This document shows positions 46,978 to 55,989 of a stretch of 64,000 nucleotides of DNA, piece after piece (position 1 is the stretch's first letter; each line of letters starts with the position of its first letter). The notes under the pieces were generated by a model, which was given only the letters and a program-made list of their open reading frames with translations, ran no database searches and was not told the DNA's origin. A program made the position numbers and the translations under genes. Source of the DNA: Nitrosospira sp. Nsp2 (GTDB lineage: Bacteria > Pseudomonadota > Gammaproteobacteria > Burkholderiales > Nitrosomonadaceae); NCBI RefSeq assembly GCF_003050965.1, contig NZ_QAOU01000005.1, positions 62,001-126,000 on the forward strand. Direction: 5' to 3'.

Positions 46978-48147
46978 TCAGAGGTTCCCCAACGCCAGCG
47001 GAAGTTGTTCCTGCCGCGGAAGGGGCCCGCTTTCTGCAACGCTGCCCGACGATAGCGAGCTGGCGCGCACGCCCAATAGACGCAATCTTCGCTTGAGCGG
47101 CACGCGTCGGAGGCAGTCCTCGGCCGCGCGCCGAATGGCGATAGCATCGGCTGTTGGAAAAGGCAATGTAACGTCCCTGGTCACGGTGTGAAAATCGTCA
47201 TAGCGTAACTTGATGCTGATGGTTCGGCCGACATAACCTTTGCGCTGGAGGTCGTGCGCCACCCCGCCGCAAAGTGAGGTAAAGACTTCCGACAGGATGT
47301 GGCGATCATACCGCGCGTGAAGGTCGCGCTCGAATGTTGTCTCACGACTGATCGACCTGGGCTCCCCATTGGTAACTACCGAGCGATCATCGATCCCGTG
47401 CGAGACCTCATGCAGCCAGCGACCGTAGCTGCGGCCAAAGTTTGACTGAAGAAAACCGGGGTCCGCCTCGGCCAGTTCGGCAATCGTAGTAATGCCCAGG
47501 GCCGCCAGCTTCTGGTTTGCCTTGGGGCCGATTCCGTTAATTTTTGCGACCGGCAAAGGCCAGATCCGTTCAGGAATATCTGTAAAGTCCAGGATGGTGA
47601 GGCCATCCGGCTTGTTCAAGTCCGAGCAGATTTTGGCTAGCAGTTTGTTGGGCGCAATGCCTATGGAGCAGGAAAGCGCCGTGCTTTCCCGCACCACCTG
47701 TTTGATACGCAGGGCAACCGTCCCCGACTCTTCGGGCAGACCGCTCAGATCAATGTAGATTTCATCAATGCCATGATCTTCGATGTGGGGCGCGATACTG
47801 GCAACCGCAGCTTTAAACAGATGTGAATAATGACGATAAGCGCGGAAATCGGCGGGAAGCAAAATTGCATCCGGCGCTAATTGCGCAGCTTTCATCAGGC
47901 CCATGCCGGAGGAAACCCCGAAAACGCGAGCTTCATAGGTTGCAGTAGTCACAACGCCACGGCCGGCGTAATTTCGCAGCCGCACAAAACGGCGAGTGCC
48001 GTCCTCCAGAAGCACCGGGCTTTCATCGCTTCGGCCACCGATCGCCACAGGCTGTCCGCGTAACTCAGGGTAGCGAAGCAACTCGACCGACGCATAAAAC
48101 GCATCCATATCGAGATGAGCGATGCGACGGGGCCCTTTTAATTCCAT
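46978..48147 (-). CDS. dinB: DNA polymerase IV (Y family)
   Basis: 389 residues. Catalytic palm motifs IAHLDMDAFYASVELLR near the N-terminus and HGIDEIYIDLSG near residue 105 give the metal-binding acids. A thumb/HhH segment IGPKANQKLAALGI and the little-finger domain follow. The C-terminal QLPLAL is a sliding-clamp binding peptide. Performs error-prone translesion synthesis. Alone, no visible SOS box checked by eye. Confidence 0.94.
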   Translation of the reverse strand: MELKGPRRIAHLDMDAFYASVELLRYPELRGQPVAIGGRSDESPVLLEDGTRRFVRLRNYAGRGVVTTATYEARVFGVSSGMGLMKAAQLAPDAILLPADFRAYRHYSHLFKAAVASIAPHIEDHGIDEIYIDLSGLPEESGTVALRIKQVVRESTALSCSIGIAPNKLLAKICSDLNKPDGLTILDFTDIPERIWPLPVAKINGIGPKANQKLAALGITTIAELAEADPGFLQSNFGRSYGRWLHEVSHGIDDRSVVTNGEPRSISRETTFERDLHARYDRHILSEVFTSLCGGVAHDLQRKGYVGRTISIKLRYDDFHTVTRDVTLPFPTADAIAIRRAAEDCLRRVPLKRRLRLLGVRASSLSSGSVAESGPLPRQEQLPLALGNL

Positions 48148-48183
48148 TTCGTCAGGAAAAGCGGGGCGAGCCTAAATCGCTCA

Positions 48184-50685
48184 TCAAATGTTCCGCAATG
48201 TCAGCAGCGGTGGCGTCGAAAGCGCCGAACGGGTCCCCATCAACCCCGCCACCGTCACGCCGACCACGCCGCCAGCCAAACCGGTCAGCCATATCCACGG
48301 ATTGAAGGTGTAAGTCAGATTCAACGCATATTCACCGACGACATAGCCCAAGGCAGTCGCGCCTGCCGCAGCGAAAAGCCCGGCCAAGCCGCCAAGAATA
48401 GCAAATTCGGCTGCCCAGGCGCGCGCAAGTTGTCCCCGCTTTGCCCCTAGGGTACGGAAAATGGCAGCCTCATGAATGCGCTCATCCTGTGTAGACACGA
48501 TTGCCGCATACAGTACCGCCAGTCCAGCAAGCAACGTGAACAGAAACACGAATTCCACGGCCTGGGTAACCTGCTCGATCATCTTCTGGACCTGGGTGAT
48601 AATAGACGCCACGTCTATAACGAGAAGATTCGGAAAGGCTTTGATCAGTTGGTTTGTCAGATCCAGGGACCCCGGCGGCAGGTGGAAGCTGGTAATGTAG
48701 CTCGCCGGGTAATTTTCCAGCACGCCCGGTGGTGTCACTACAAAAAAATTGACGCGAAACGAGTCCCAATTCACTTTACGCAAGCTGGTGACTTCGGCGG
48801 AGAATGTACTGCCCGCGATATCGTATGTGAGCACATCGCCTATATTGATCCCAACCGTTTTCGCGATATCCTCCTCCATCGACAGTATCGCTTTCCCGCT
48901 GTCCCCTTCTTTCCACCACCGGCCTTTCACGATCTGGTTATCGCTCTGCATTTTGTCGGCCCATGACAAATTGAATTCCCGCTCCACCAGGCGTTTTGCG
49001 CGTATATCCACAAAATCCTCGGATGCAATTGGCTTGTCGTTGATAGCAGTCAGGCGACCCCGCACCATCGGGAAAATCGGCGGTTGCGCCAATTTATGAC
49101 GAATAAAAAATTCCGCCAGCGGCTGTAGCTGGTCTTTCTGAATATTGACCAGAAAATGGTTAGGCGCGTCGGGCGGCAGGCTGGTGCGCCAATTTTGCAG
49201 CAGGTCGTCCCGAATCAGTGTCAGCGCGAGCAGCGCCATTAGCCCCAACCCCAATGCAACTGCCTGTACTACGCTGGCAGTGGCTCGGCGCCGGATGCTT
49301 GCCAGGCCGTAGCGCCACGGACCCCCTGTCCGGCTACGCATGTGCGTCAGGGCGTTAACCAATACGAACCCGATTAATCCAAATACTGCTATGGCGGCAG
49401 TGAAGCCGCCAATGACCGATGCACCCAAGCGTATATCGCCCGCTTTCCAGAGAAAAAGCGCAGATAATGCAGCCAGTCCCAGCACATATCCCGTTATGCT
49501 ATAGCTGTTCGGCAAGCCAATATCCCTCCGGAGGACCCGCAAGGCAGGCACGCTGCGCAAATTGAGCAAGGGTGGCAGTGCAAAACCAAGCAATAACACC
49601 ATCCCGCTCAGCAGGCCATGTATGGCTGGCCATATGCTCGGCCAGGGCAACTCCGCTTCCACCCAGCCTGAAAGCCAGAAAGTCAGCATCTGCTGTGCGA
49701 TGAAGCCGAGCAGGCAACCAATGCCGCTCGCGATCAGCCCCAATGTAAGGAAGTGATAAAGGTACAGGCGCAACATCGCTGACTGACTCGCACCCAGACA
49801 CCGCATTACGGCACAGCCATCCAGATGGCGTTGGGTGAAGCGGCGCACGGCGAGCGCTGCCGCGGCTGCCGCCAGCACGACGCTTGCAAGAGCAGCGAGA
49901 CTTAGAAATTTTTCCGCCCGCTCCAATGCGGCTTTGATTTCGGGGCGGGCGTCGCGTATGCCTTCAATTCGTTCACCAAGCATCAAACGCGATTGGGCCC
50001 AACTGCGGAAACGCTCCACTGCGCCGGATTCCCCCGCAACCAGCAGACGGTAGCTGATCCGGCTGCCTTGCTGCACCAGGCCGGTCGCCGGCAAATCGGC
50101 CGCATTGATCAGCAACCTTGGTCGGAGATTGATAAAGCCGATGGAATAGTCAGGCTCCTGGGTTATGAGGGCGGCAACCGTTAGGGTCGCCGCCCCCACT
50201 TCAATCATCTCGCCCCGTTTCAACTCAAGGCGTACCATTAGTTTCTCGTCTACCCATGCCGAGCCGGACGCGGGAATTGAGTGGGCAGCCTGGGCAGTCT
50301 GGGCCGAGGCATCGCCAAAATGCTCACTGATGCGAAGATCGCCACGCAATGGATAACCCTCAGTCACGGCCTTGATTTCTGTCAAGAGACTATTGTCCCC
50401 TTTCGCGACCATGCTGGGAAACTTGAGCGCGGTGGAAATGTTCAACCCGCGACGTTTCGCCTCCGCGGCATAATGCGGGGGAAGCGCATGATCGGAGAAA
50501 ATGATCAGATCGGCCCCCAGCAACTGGTTACCCTGACGAGAAAGGGCCAACTGCACGCGGTCAGCAAAAAATCCAACTGTGGTCATTCCCCCCACTGCAA
50601 TGACGAGCGCAAAAGCCAGTACCCTCAATTCGCCTGCGCGCCAATCGCGGCGAAGCATCCGCAATGAAAGTTTGAATAGGTTCAT
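48184..50685 (-). CDS. FtsX-like ABC transporter permease (MacB/YbbP type)
   Basis: 833 residues, the duplicated FtsX-type layout of YbbP: an N-terminal helix, a large periplasmic domain (about 40-250), a block of helices, a second periplasmic domain, then three C-terminal helices (FVFLFTLLAGLAVLYAAIV, then GGLAGLFAAAGATALG). Partner ATPase (YbbA type) is expected upstream on the minus strand but is not found in the window. Likely lipoprotein or lipid export. Confidence 0.87.
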   Translation of the reverse strand: MNLFKLSLRMLRRDWRAGELRVLAFALVIAVGGMTTVGFFADRVQLALSRQGNQLLGADLIIFSDHALPPHYAAEAKRRGLNISTALKFPSMVAKGDNSLLTEIKAVTEGYPLRGDLRISEHFGDASAQTAQAAHSIPASGSAWVDEKLMVRLELKRGEMIEVGAATLTVAALITQEPDYSIGFINLRPRLLINAADLPATGLVQQGSRISYRLLVAGESGAVERFRSWAQSRLMLGERIEGIRDARPEIKAALERAEKFLSLAALASVVLAAAAAALAVRRFTQRHLDGCAVMRCLGASQSAMLRLYLYHFLTLGLIASGIGCLLGFIAQQMLTFWLSGWVEAELPWPSIWPAIHGLLSGMVLLLGFALPPLLNLRSVPALRVLRRDIGLPNSYSITGYVLGLAALSALFLWKAGDIRLGASVIGGFTAAIAVFGLIGFVLVNALTHMRSRTGGPWRYGLASIRRRATASVVQAVALGLGLMALLALTLIRDDLLQNWRTSLPPDAPNHFLVNIQKDQLQPLAEFFIRHKLAQPPIFPMVRGRLTAINDKPIASEDFVDIRAKRLVEREFNLSWADKMQSDNQIVKGRWWKEGDSGKAILSMEEDIAKTVGINIGDVLTYDIAGSTFSAEVTSLRKVNWDSFRVNFFVVTPPGVLENYPASYITSFHLPPGSLDLTNQLIKAFPNLLVIDVASIITQVQKMIEQVTQAVEFVFLFTLLAGLAVLYAAIVSTQDERIHEAAIFRTLGAKRGQLARAWAAEFAILGGLAGLFAAAGATALGYVVGEYALNLTYTFNPWIWLTGLAGGVVGVTVAGLMGTRSALSTPPLLTLRNI

Positions 50686-50962
50686 GTAGTCGCGACGGCC
50701 GTTATGTTGGTGGCTCTGGGAATATGAGATACAAGCAGCGAATGGATTCAGCTTAACAGGGCTGCAACCTTTATCGGTCCGTATTACTAAATTTGCGTTC
50801 GCGGCCCGGAATATCGGTGGTTTGAATCATCATCGTCAAGCTAAACGCCGGCTGATCCGGCCCCGGCAATCCTGGCGGCGGATATAAGATAAAAATTCAA
50901 AAATGGCATTAAGCGAAAATAGGGCCTGTTCTGCCTGACAGGAACGCCGGCTCGCCCGTGAG

Positions 50963-51376
50963 TCAAGGCTCATCCCGCTCAAATTTGGGAAAAATCATTG
51001 TGCCAGGATAATGCCTCTTCCCCCATTTAACGATGACTTCCAATACCGGCCCCAGGTCCTTGCCCTTCTCCGTAAGGAAATATTCGTAGCGCACCGGCCT
51101 ATGTTGGTAAGCTCGCCGGACCACCAGCCCGACGCCCTCCATTTTCTTCAACCGATCGGCAAGTATGTTTGAGGCAATACGCTCCGGCGAGGCTATCAAA
51201 TCCTGGTAACGGCATTTGCCCAGCATCAGGTCCCGGATAATCAGCAGCGTCCACTTGTCGCCAAAAATATCCAGCGCGTTTGTAACGGGACAAACAGACC
51301 GCAAGAACGGTTCTTCCTGCGTCGGTTGAGTGCCAGGTGAGTCTGTAGGGTCTGAAGTTGGGGGCTTCGCAGGCAT
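50963..51376 (-). CDS. HxlR-family transcriptional regulator
   Basis: 137 residues from ATG 51376; the longer frame to 51580 runs through its promoter. Winged-helix HxlR motifs: CPVTNALDIFGDKWTLLIIR, then DLMLGKCRYQDLIASPERIA, ILADRLKKMEGVGLV and RYEYFLTEKGKDL. The cysteine near the N-terminal helix is the usual redox-sensing position in this family. It acts as a dimeric repressor or activator; the target is unknown but probably includes itself. Confidence 0.9.
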   Translation of the reverse strand: MPAKPPTSDPTDSPGTQPTQEEPFLRSVCPVTNALDIFGDKWTLLIIRDLMLGKCRYQDLIASPERIASNILADRLKKMEGVGLVVRRAYQHRPVRYEYFLTEKGKDLGPVLEVIVKWGKRHYPGTMIFPKFERDEP

Positions 51377-51406
51377 GCTTGTAATGGAGAACGCTCTGTA
51401 GAAAGA

Positions 51407-51441
51407 ATTATAATGTAGTTTAATTACTTGCATTTTGCAAG
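51407..51441 (-). promoter_or_regulatory. HxlR gene promoter and candidate operator
   Basis: TATAAT on the minus strand (51407-51412) lies 30 bases before the ATG. The dyad CTTGCA-TTT-TGCAAG (51427-51441) covers the -35 region, where autoregulation by a dimeric winged-helix protein is expected. Confidence 0.45.
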
Positions 51442-51623
51442 GTAACGTTAGTGGGCTACGCTTTTTCTCGCGAGCGTATGCCCATAAAAGCTCAAACGTA
51501 TTGCGACTGTTCGCCGAAATAATCGGCCATATTGATACCTTTCCAATTAGAACGTGCCCGGGGGTAACCCCGAATCTCAAACAGGAATCTCCGGCGGACG
51601 ATGGAAACTAAATACGCTATCAG

Positions 51624-51826
51624 GACGACGCTCCTGTTTATCGTGCGCAAGAGCAGGTTGCCTATGCCCGGCATCGGTTGCTCGAGCAGAAGAGATTTTC
51701 CACGCGGATATGGGCGGTATTGATATTGTCCCGCGACCCTCGGGATAAGGAATATTTTCCGGTCGATCAGCTGACCCGCCAGATGCGATGCTATGGTTTT
51801 CTGATCAATAGCGTCGGCCCCCGATC
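51624..51826 (+). pseudogene. Possible coding remnant without start
   Basis: The plus frame reads YRAQEQVAYARHRLLEQKRF, then RIWAVLILSRDPRDKEYFPV and DQLTRQMRCYGF, which has the composition of a real helical protein. It lacks a start codon and ribosome site and decays after about 65 codons. Family not recognised. Confidence 0.25.
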
Positions 51827-52039
51827 AAGTCTCCGCTCAAGTAGCACGGCGTATTGAAGAGCAAGCCAACGGGTTACGTTGAAAGAATCAAGCCGCTCTC
51901 TGAGCGGATTTGGGCTCCGCCAGGGTCAAGCAGTAATGCACCGGTAGATTCCGCAGTTATCAGGTAATAGTGCGGTCCCAGGAGAATGCCGATATCTTAC
52001 AGGCCGTTGGTACCGTTCCCGACGGCTAGCGCCGAGACC

Positions 52040-52076
52040 AAAAAAAATGCCCGCAGATTTTACTCTGCGGGGCATT
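52040..52076 (-). terminator. Intrinsic terminator of the RTX gene
   Basis: On the minus strand AATGCCCCGCAGA pairs with TCTGCGGGCATT (one bulged base), a GC-rich stem with six-base loop, followed by a run of eight T. It lies 65 bases after the RTX stop. Confidence 0.85.
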
Positions 52077-52140
52077 AGTGGCTATTTACCAATCCATGCT
52101 CACGTAAACAAAATCAGTACGGTTCGCATGGGCACCTAGC

Positions 52141-53409
52141 TTAATACGCCGCCAGGAAAATATCGCTCGCGTCGAGCTCCGGCGCACCGACCAGTTTAGC
52201 CAGGTCAGTCGCGCCATGTCCGCCCTTACCGTCGGCATCGAACGACAGAACACCTGTTTTTTCGTTGTAAACGAAGAAATCGTCCTTATCCTCCGCTTTA
52301 CCCCACTTATTGCTGGCGAAATTATCGTCGTCAAGCTCACCTTTCTTCAAATCGTTGCGGCGGCCTTCAATCGCGTCATTGACGTCCTTCAGGCTGAACT
52401 GCAGGGTGTCTTCTCCTGACTTGAAGCCATCGATTTTGTCGAAGCCGTTGGACCACTTGGTTACACCGCTGAACACGATGGTGTCTTCGCCTCTGCCGCC
52501 GTCGATTTTGTCATCGCCTCTGCCGCCCTCGATTTTGTCATCGCCTCTGCCGCCAAAGATCGTGTCGTTGCCGCCCTTGCCAAACAGCTTGTCATCACCC
52601 CCGCGGCCATCGATAAAGTCGTTGCCGTTCCCACCCTCGAGCTTGTCGTCGCCTCTCGTGCCAACTATGTATTTGCCATAGTGACTGTAGTTGTGATCGG
52701 CGTAGCTGTCATGGTCTTCCCGTTCGCCATAATCCTTCCCGTTCTGGTCCCTGTAATCATTTTTCTTGTCATCCTTCCGATCATCGTCCTTCTTGTCGTC
52801 GTCATCCTTCTTGGCGTGCTTGTCATCCTTCTTGTCATCGTCCTTCTTGTCGTCGTCGTCCTTCCGATGATCATCCTTCTTCTTGTCGTCATCGTCCTTC
52901 TTGGCGTGCTTGTCGTCCTTCCTGTCATCGTCCTTCTTGTCGTCGTCGTCCTTCCGATGATCATCCTTCTTCTTGTCGTCATCGTCCTTCTTGGCATGCT
53001 TGTCGTCCTTCCTGTCATCGTCCTTCCGGTGGTCATCGTCCTTCCGATGATCATCCTTCTTCTTGTCGTCATCGTCCTTCTTGGCGTTCTTGTCGTCCTT
53101 CCGGTGGTCATCGTCCTTCCGGTGGTCATCGTCCTTCCGATGATCATCCTTCTTCTTGTCGTCATCGTCCTTCTTGGCGTTCTTGTCATCCTTCCGGTGG
53201 TCATCGTCCTTCCGGTGGTCATCGTCCTTCCGATGATCATCCTTCTTCTTGTCGTCATCGTCCTTCTTGGCGTTCTTGTCGTCCTTCCGGTGATCGTCAT
53301 TCCGGTGATCGTCCTTCTTATTCTTGTTGTCGTCCTTATAGTCGTCCTTATGATCGTCGTTCTTGCCGCGACCCAGAGTTGCTGTGATATCTAAAGTTGC
53401 TATAGCCAT
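52141..53409 (-). CDS. RTX calcium-binding protein with long Asp/Lys/His/Arg repeat tract
   Basis: 422 residues, three parts. Residues 1-20 are a short lead (MAIATLDITATLGRGKN). Residues about 20-225 are almost only D, K, H and R (with a few N and A) in tandem units such as KNAKKDDDDKKKDDHRKDDD. Residues about 255-320 hold RTX nonapeptides GGxGxDxUx (GGNGNDFIDG, GGRGDDKIEG). A folded end with a hydrophobic terminus (LDASDIFLAAY) is typical of type I secretion signals. No Sec signal. AGGAGAA precedes the ATG. Expected to be secreted and to bind Ca2+; the charged tract may bind metals or act as a stiff spacer. Confidence 0.9.
   Translation of the reverse strand: MAIATLDITATLGRGKNDDHKDDYKDDNKNKKDDHRNDDHRKDDKNAKKDDDDKKKDDHRKDDDHRKDDDHRKDDKNAKKDDDDKKKDDHRKDDDHRKDDDHRKDDKNAKKDDDDKKKDDHRKDDDHRKDDDRKDDKHAKKDDDDKKKDDHRKDDDDKKDDDRKDDKHAKKDDDDKKKDDHRKDDDDKKDDDKKDDKHAKKDDDDKKDDDRKDDKKNDYRDQNGKDYGEREDHDSYADHNYSHYGKYIVGTRGDDKLEGGNGNDFIDGRGGDDKLFGKGGNDTIFGGRGDDKIEGGRGDDKIDGGRGEDTIVFSGVTKWSNGFDKIDGFKSGEDTLQFSLKDVNDAIEGRRNDLKKGELDDDNFASNKWGKAEDKDDFFVYNEKTGVLSFDADGKGGHGATDLAKLVGAPELDASDIFLAAY
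52765..53345 (-). repeat. Tandem repeats encoding the charged tract
   Basis: The DNA consists of imperfect units of about 87-93 bases (29-31 residues), each built of shorter DDHRK and KKDDDD blocks. The first three copies share KNAKK, later ones KHAKK. This array can expand or contract by slippage and is a likely site of assembly error. Confidence 0.85.
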
Positions 53410-54075
53410 GTGAAGTTCTCCTGAGAGTGAGTTTAACTAAAGATTGCAGTTCGCAACTGTTGGCGAATCAGGTTCGCTTAGAACCTGATCGCAGGCACAG
53501 AGTATTTATTGTTCGGAATCAGGTTGCTCCCTCTCACTCAACCTTGAGACATTCCGCTTTGCTTTGCACGCTGCGTGTTTGTGGTGTAGCAGTTACCATG
53601 CCAATCTTCCTATGTCGTTAAATTTACTTAAGGTTGTTTATAAATCATCGTCACGCCACTACCCCTGACCTGAGATGTCCGTCGTCAACAAGCGCGACAA
53701 CAAATCTGTTGAGCAAGAGACTTAGGGCGACTAAGCTATTGAGCCTTAATACTAATACACAGTGTCGCCTCACAACGACACTGCCGACTGCTTATCGCCT
53801 GTTTTAGGCATTAATGTAACGCCCTGAACACGATCAAGCGTTGTCGTCAAAAAACGACAACGGTATTGATTGAAGAATGTGAAAAACAGAACCCTTGACC
53901 GTCTAAATTGCGATTCGAGCACGCTTTGGCAGACCCGCGGCGAGACCGGGGCGCGCCTCAAACGCAACCACTTGTCGCATCCGTGCAGGACTTGAATAGG
54001 TATGGCTTGGGCGGACAGTGCATTACGTTACGTTATGTTACGTCACGCCAATTCGGACGTGCCATCCCTGGCAAT
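53410..54075. other. Intergenic region with several inverted repeats
   Basis: 666 bases without a gene. Holds the RTX promoter region and a cluster of three inverted repeats at 53721-53862. The end has TTACG repeats (54023-54045). Confidence 0.5.
53721..53862. repeat. Cluster of three short inverted repeats
   Basis: CTTAG-GGCGA-CTAAG at 53721-53735. CAGTGTCG/CGACACTG at 53760-53783 with an eight-base loop. CGTTGTCG/CGACAACG at 53839-53862, also with an eight-base loop. The latter two share the TGTCG...CGACA ends and eight-base spacing. They could be hairpins or sites for one dimeric protein. Confidence 0.55.
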
Positions 54076-55989
54076 CTAGCGGTCAGTTAGCGTTTCGGGC
54101 AGTACGCGACTGCTCAGGTAGCTCGGCCAGCCTCCGTAGCGGCTGATATCGATCGCACCAGCAATTGCATAACGCTCACACAGGAAGCCTTGTACCGCGT
54201 CACCGCTCGCCAGCGTGATGGTCCCAATACCGAGCGGGACCGGGATGCCAGCAACAAAGCCGCCGAATTCGCGTTCGGGCATCTCCCAAACCTCGACATC
54301 GATGGACGTTCCTGGCTCATTCGCCTCAACATGCACCAATCCTGGACGATGCGGCGGCCCCCCGGGCAAGGCGTAGAGTTTGTAGTCTGAAGAGGTCGTG
54401 GTTTTGGTCACGAGCCTTCCATTGCGGCCCGTCAGTTCCCCATTCAACGGCAGGCCGGACAAATGCGCTCCGCACACAGCCACCCTTACCCAGCCCGGCT
54501 GCCGGCTCGCACAACCCGTCAGCTTTGATGAGTCGTTTGGCAAAGGTGTTGAAGGTCTTTGCGGTGACGAAGGTTTTTGCAAGGTCATGCCCGTTGCGCC
54601 AAGTGGAAGCGCATGGGTTTGTTGCAAGCGCTCCGCTAAATGTAGCAGCGGGATGTCGCGGTGAGCTTGGGCCACCAGTGTTATGCCAAAGGGCAGCCCA
54701 TCATTTTGAAACCCAGCCGGCACGGCGACGGCGGAGTAATCGAGAAGATTGACAAAATTGGTGTAGTAACCAAGATTCGCATTGAGCCGCACGGGATCCT
54801 GCTGCATCGCACGAATCGTATAAATCGTTCCTGCGGTGGGTGTCAGCAGGCAATCGACTTTAGCCTCCGTCCATATCCGCTCAGTCTCGCGCTTGAGCCT
54901 GCGCAACTCATATTCGCCTTCACAGGCATCCGCTGCCGAATAACGGTTGGCGCCTCCTATGATCTCCCGCACAGGTGCAACCACCTGATCGCTGTGCGAG
55001 TCGAAAAAATCCCTGATTGCGGCATAACGTTCAGCTACCCACGGACCTTCGTAGAGCAGGCGCGCGGTCTCCAGAAACGGAGCGAAGTCTATCTCGGCAG
55101 CGGTGCCACCCAGCGCCTCCATGCTTGCCACTGCCCGACCGAACAGCCGCGCAGCGTCCTGATTACCAAAGAATTGAAGCTGATGCTGGCGAGGGACGCC
55201 AAAGCGGAAGCGGCGGCCGCTAATGCTGAAATCGAAAACATGCTCCTTTCTCTGGCGAGAATAAACGTCCTCCTCGTCATACCCGGCGGATACTTCCAGA
55301 ATGCGACGGGCATCGGTGGCGGTAAAGGCGAAGATGGAAACACAATCGAGCGAACGACAGGCCGGCACCACGCCCCTTGTGGACAGCCAGCCCCGGGTCG
55401 GCTTATACCCGATCAAATTATTGAAAGCCGCGGGAACTCTGCCGGAACCCGCCGTATCCGTTCCGAGACTGAAACACACCATTCCTTTTGCCAGCGCCAC
55501 TGCCGAGCCGGAGCTTGATCCGCCTGAAATATAATCCGGGTTGAATGCGTTCTGGCACGCGCCGTATGGCGACCGCGTCCCGTTCAGTCCAGTGGCGAAC
55601 TGATCAAGGTTGGTCTTCCCGATGGGAATCGCGCCGGCATCGATCAATCTCTGCACCACGGTTGCATTCTTTTGCGGCGTGTAGGCATACGCCGGGCAGG
55701 CCGCCGTGGTTGGGAGACCGGCCAGATCAATATTATCCTTGATTGCAAAGGGAATGCCGTACAGCGGCAGGGCGTCCATTTCCGCGGCCCTCGCCTCCAT
55801 TGCGGACGCATACTGGCGCAACGCCTCGAGGGGCATTATGGATATCCAGGCGCTGTTGTCATTATTCCGGATGTGCCGGTGCACCGTCTCCACCATCCGG
55901 CTCGGGGTGAGTTCGCCGCTCGCATAGCGTTTCAGGAGGGTTTCGATATCACCCAGATATCCGGGTGACGGCCGTTTATCCATATTCAT
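54076..55989 (-). CDS. atzF: Allophanate hydrolase
   Basis: 637 residues from ATG 55989, which overlaps the carboxylase stop (ATGA); a longer frame to 56169 is antisense-like read-through of the carboxylase. It is an amidase-signature enzyme with Lys84 in IPFAIKDN, Ser158/159 in GGSSSGSA and Ser182 in GTDTAGSGRVPAA. The C-terminal allophanate-hydrolase domain starts near residue 470 (WVRVAVCGAHLSGLPLNGEL). It splits allophanate to two CO2 and two NH3. Last gene of the riboswitch-controlled operon. Confidence 0.93.
   Translation of the reverse strand: MNMDKRPSPGYLGDIETLLKRYASGELTPSRMVETVHRHIRNNDNSAWISIMPLEALRQYASAMEARAAEMDALPLYGIPFAIKDNIDLAGLPTTAACPAYAYTPQKNATVVQRLIDAGAIPIGKTNLDQFATGLNGTRSPYGACQNAFNPDYISGGSSSGSAVALAKGMVCFSLGTDTAGSGRVPAAFNNLIGYKPTRGWLSTRGVVPACRSLDCVSIFAFTATDARRILEVSAGYDEEDVYSRQRKEHVFDFSISGRRFRFGVPRQHQLQFFGNQDAARLFGRAVASMEALGGTAAEIDFAPFLETARLLYEGPWVAERYAAIRDFFDSHSDQVVAPVREIIGGANRYSAADACEGEYELRRLKRETERIWTEAKVDCLLTPTAGTIYTIRAMQQDPVRLNANLGYYTNFVNLLDYSAVAVPAGFQNDGLPFGITLVAQAHRDIPLLHLAERLQQTHALPLGATGMTLQKPSSPQRPSTPLPNDSSKLTGCASRQPGWVRVAVCGAHLSGLPLNGELTGRNGRLVTKTTTSSDYKLYALPGGPPHRPGLVHVEANEPGTSIDVEVWEMPEREFGGFVAGIPVPLGIGTITLASGDAVQGFLCERYAIAGAIDISRYGGWPSYLSSRVLPETLTDR

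Larger units (their letters stand above)
51377..52140. other. Gene-poor region upstream of hxlR and downstream of the RTX gene
   Basis: Apart from the hxlR promoter, a possible coding remnant (51624-51826) and the RTX terminator, nothing is recognised. A six-base-pair hairpin occurs at 51893-51907. Confidence 0.45.

Noticed and set aside
52665-53300. 211-codon minus-strand ORF of Thr, Arg, Met and Gly repeats
   Set aside because: Out-of-frame reading of the same tandem repeat; the frame with RTX motifs is the real one.
52765-53345. CRISPR-like array
   Set aside because: Regular repeats without unique spacers; they are in-frame codon repeats of the RTX gene.
52681-53394. 237-codon plus-strand ORF, extremely rich in Val, Leu and Ile
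   Set aside because: It is the exact antisense of the Asp/Lys repeat tract; complements of GAY and AAR codons read as Val, Ile and Leu. No ribosome site or natural membrane topology.
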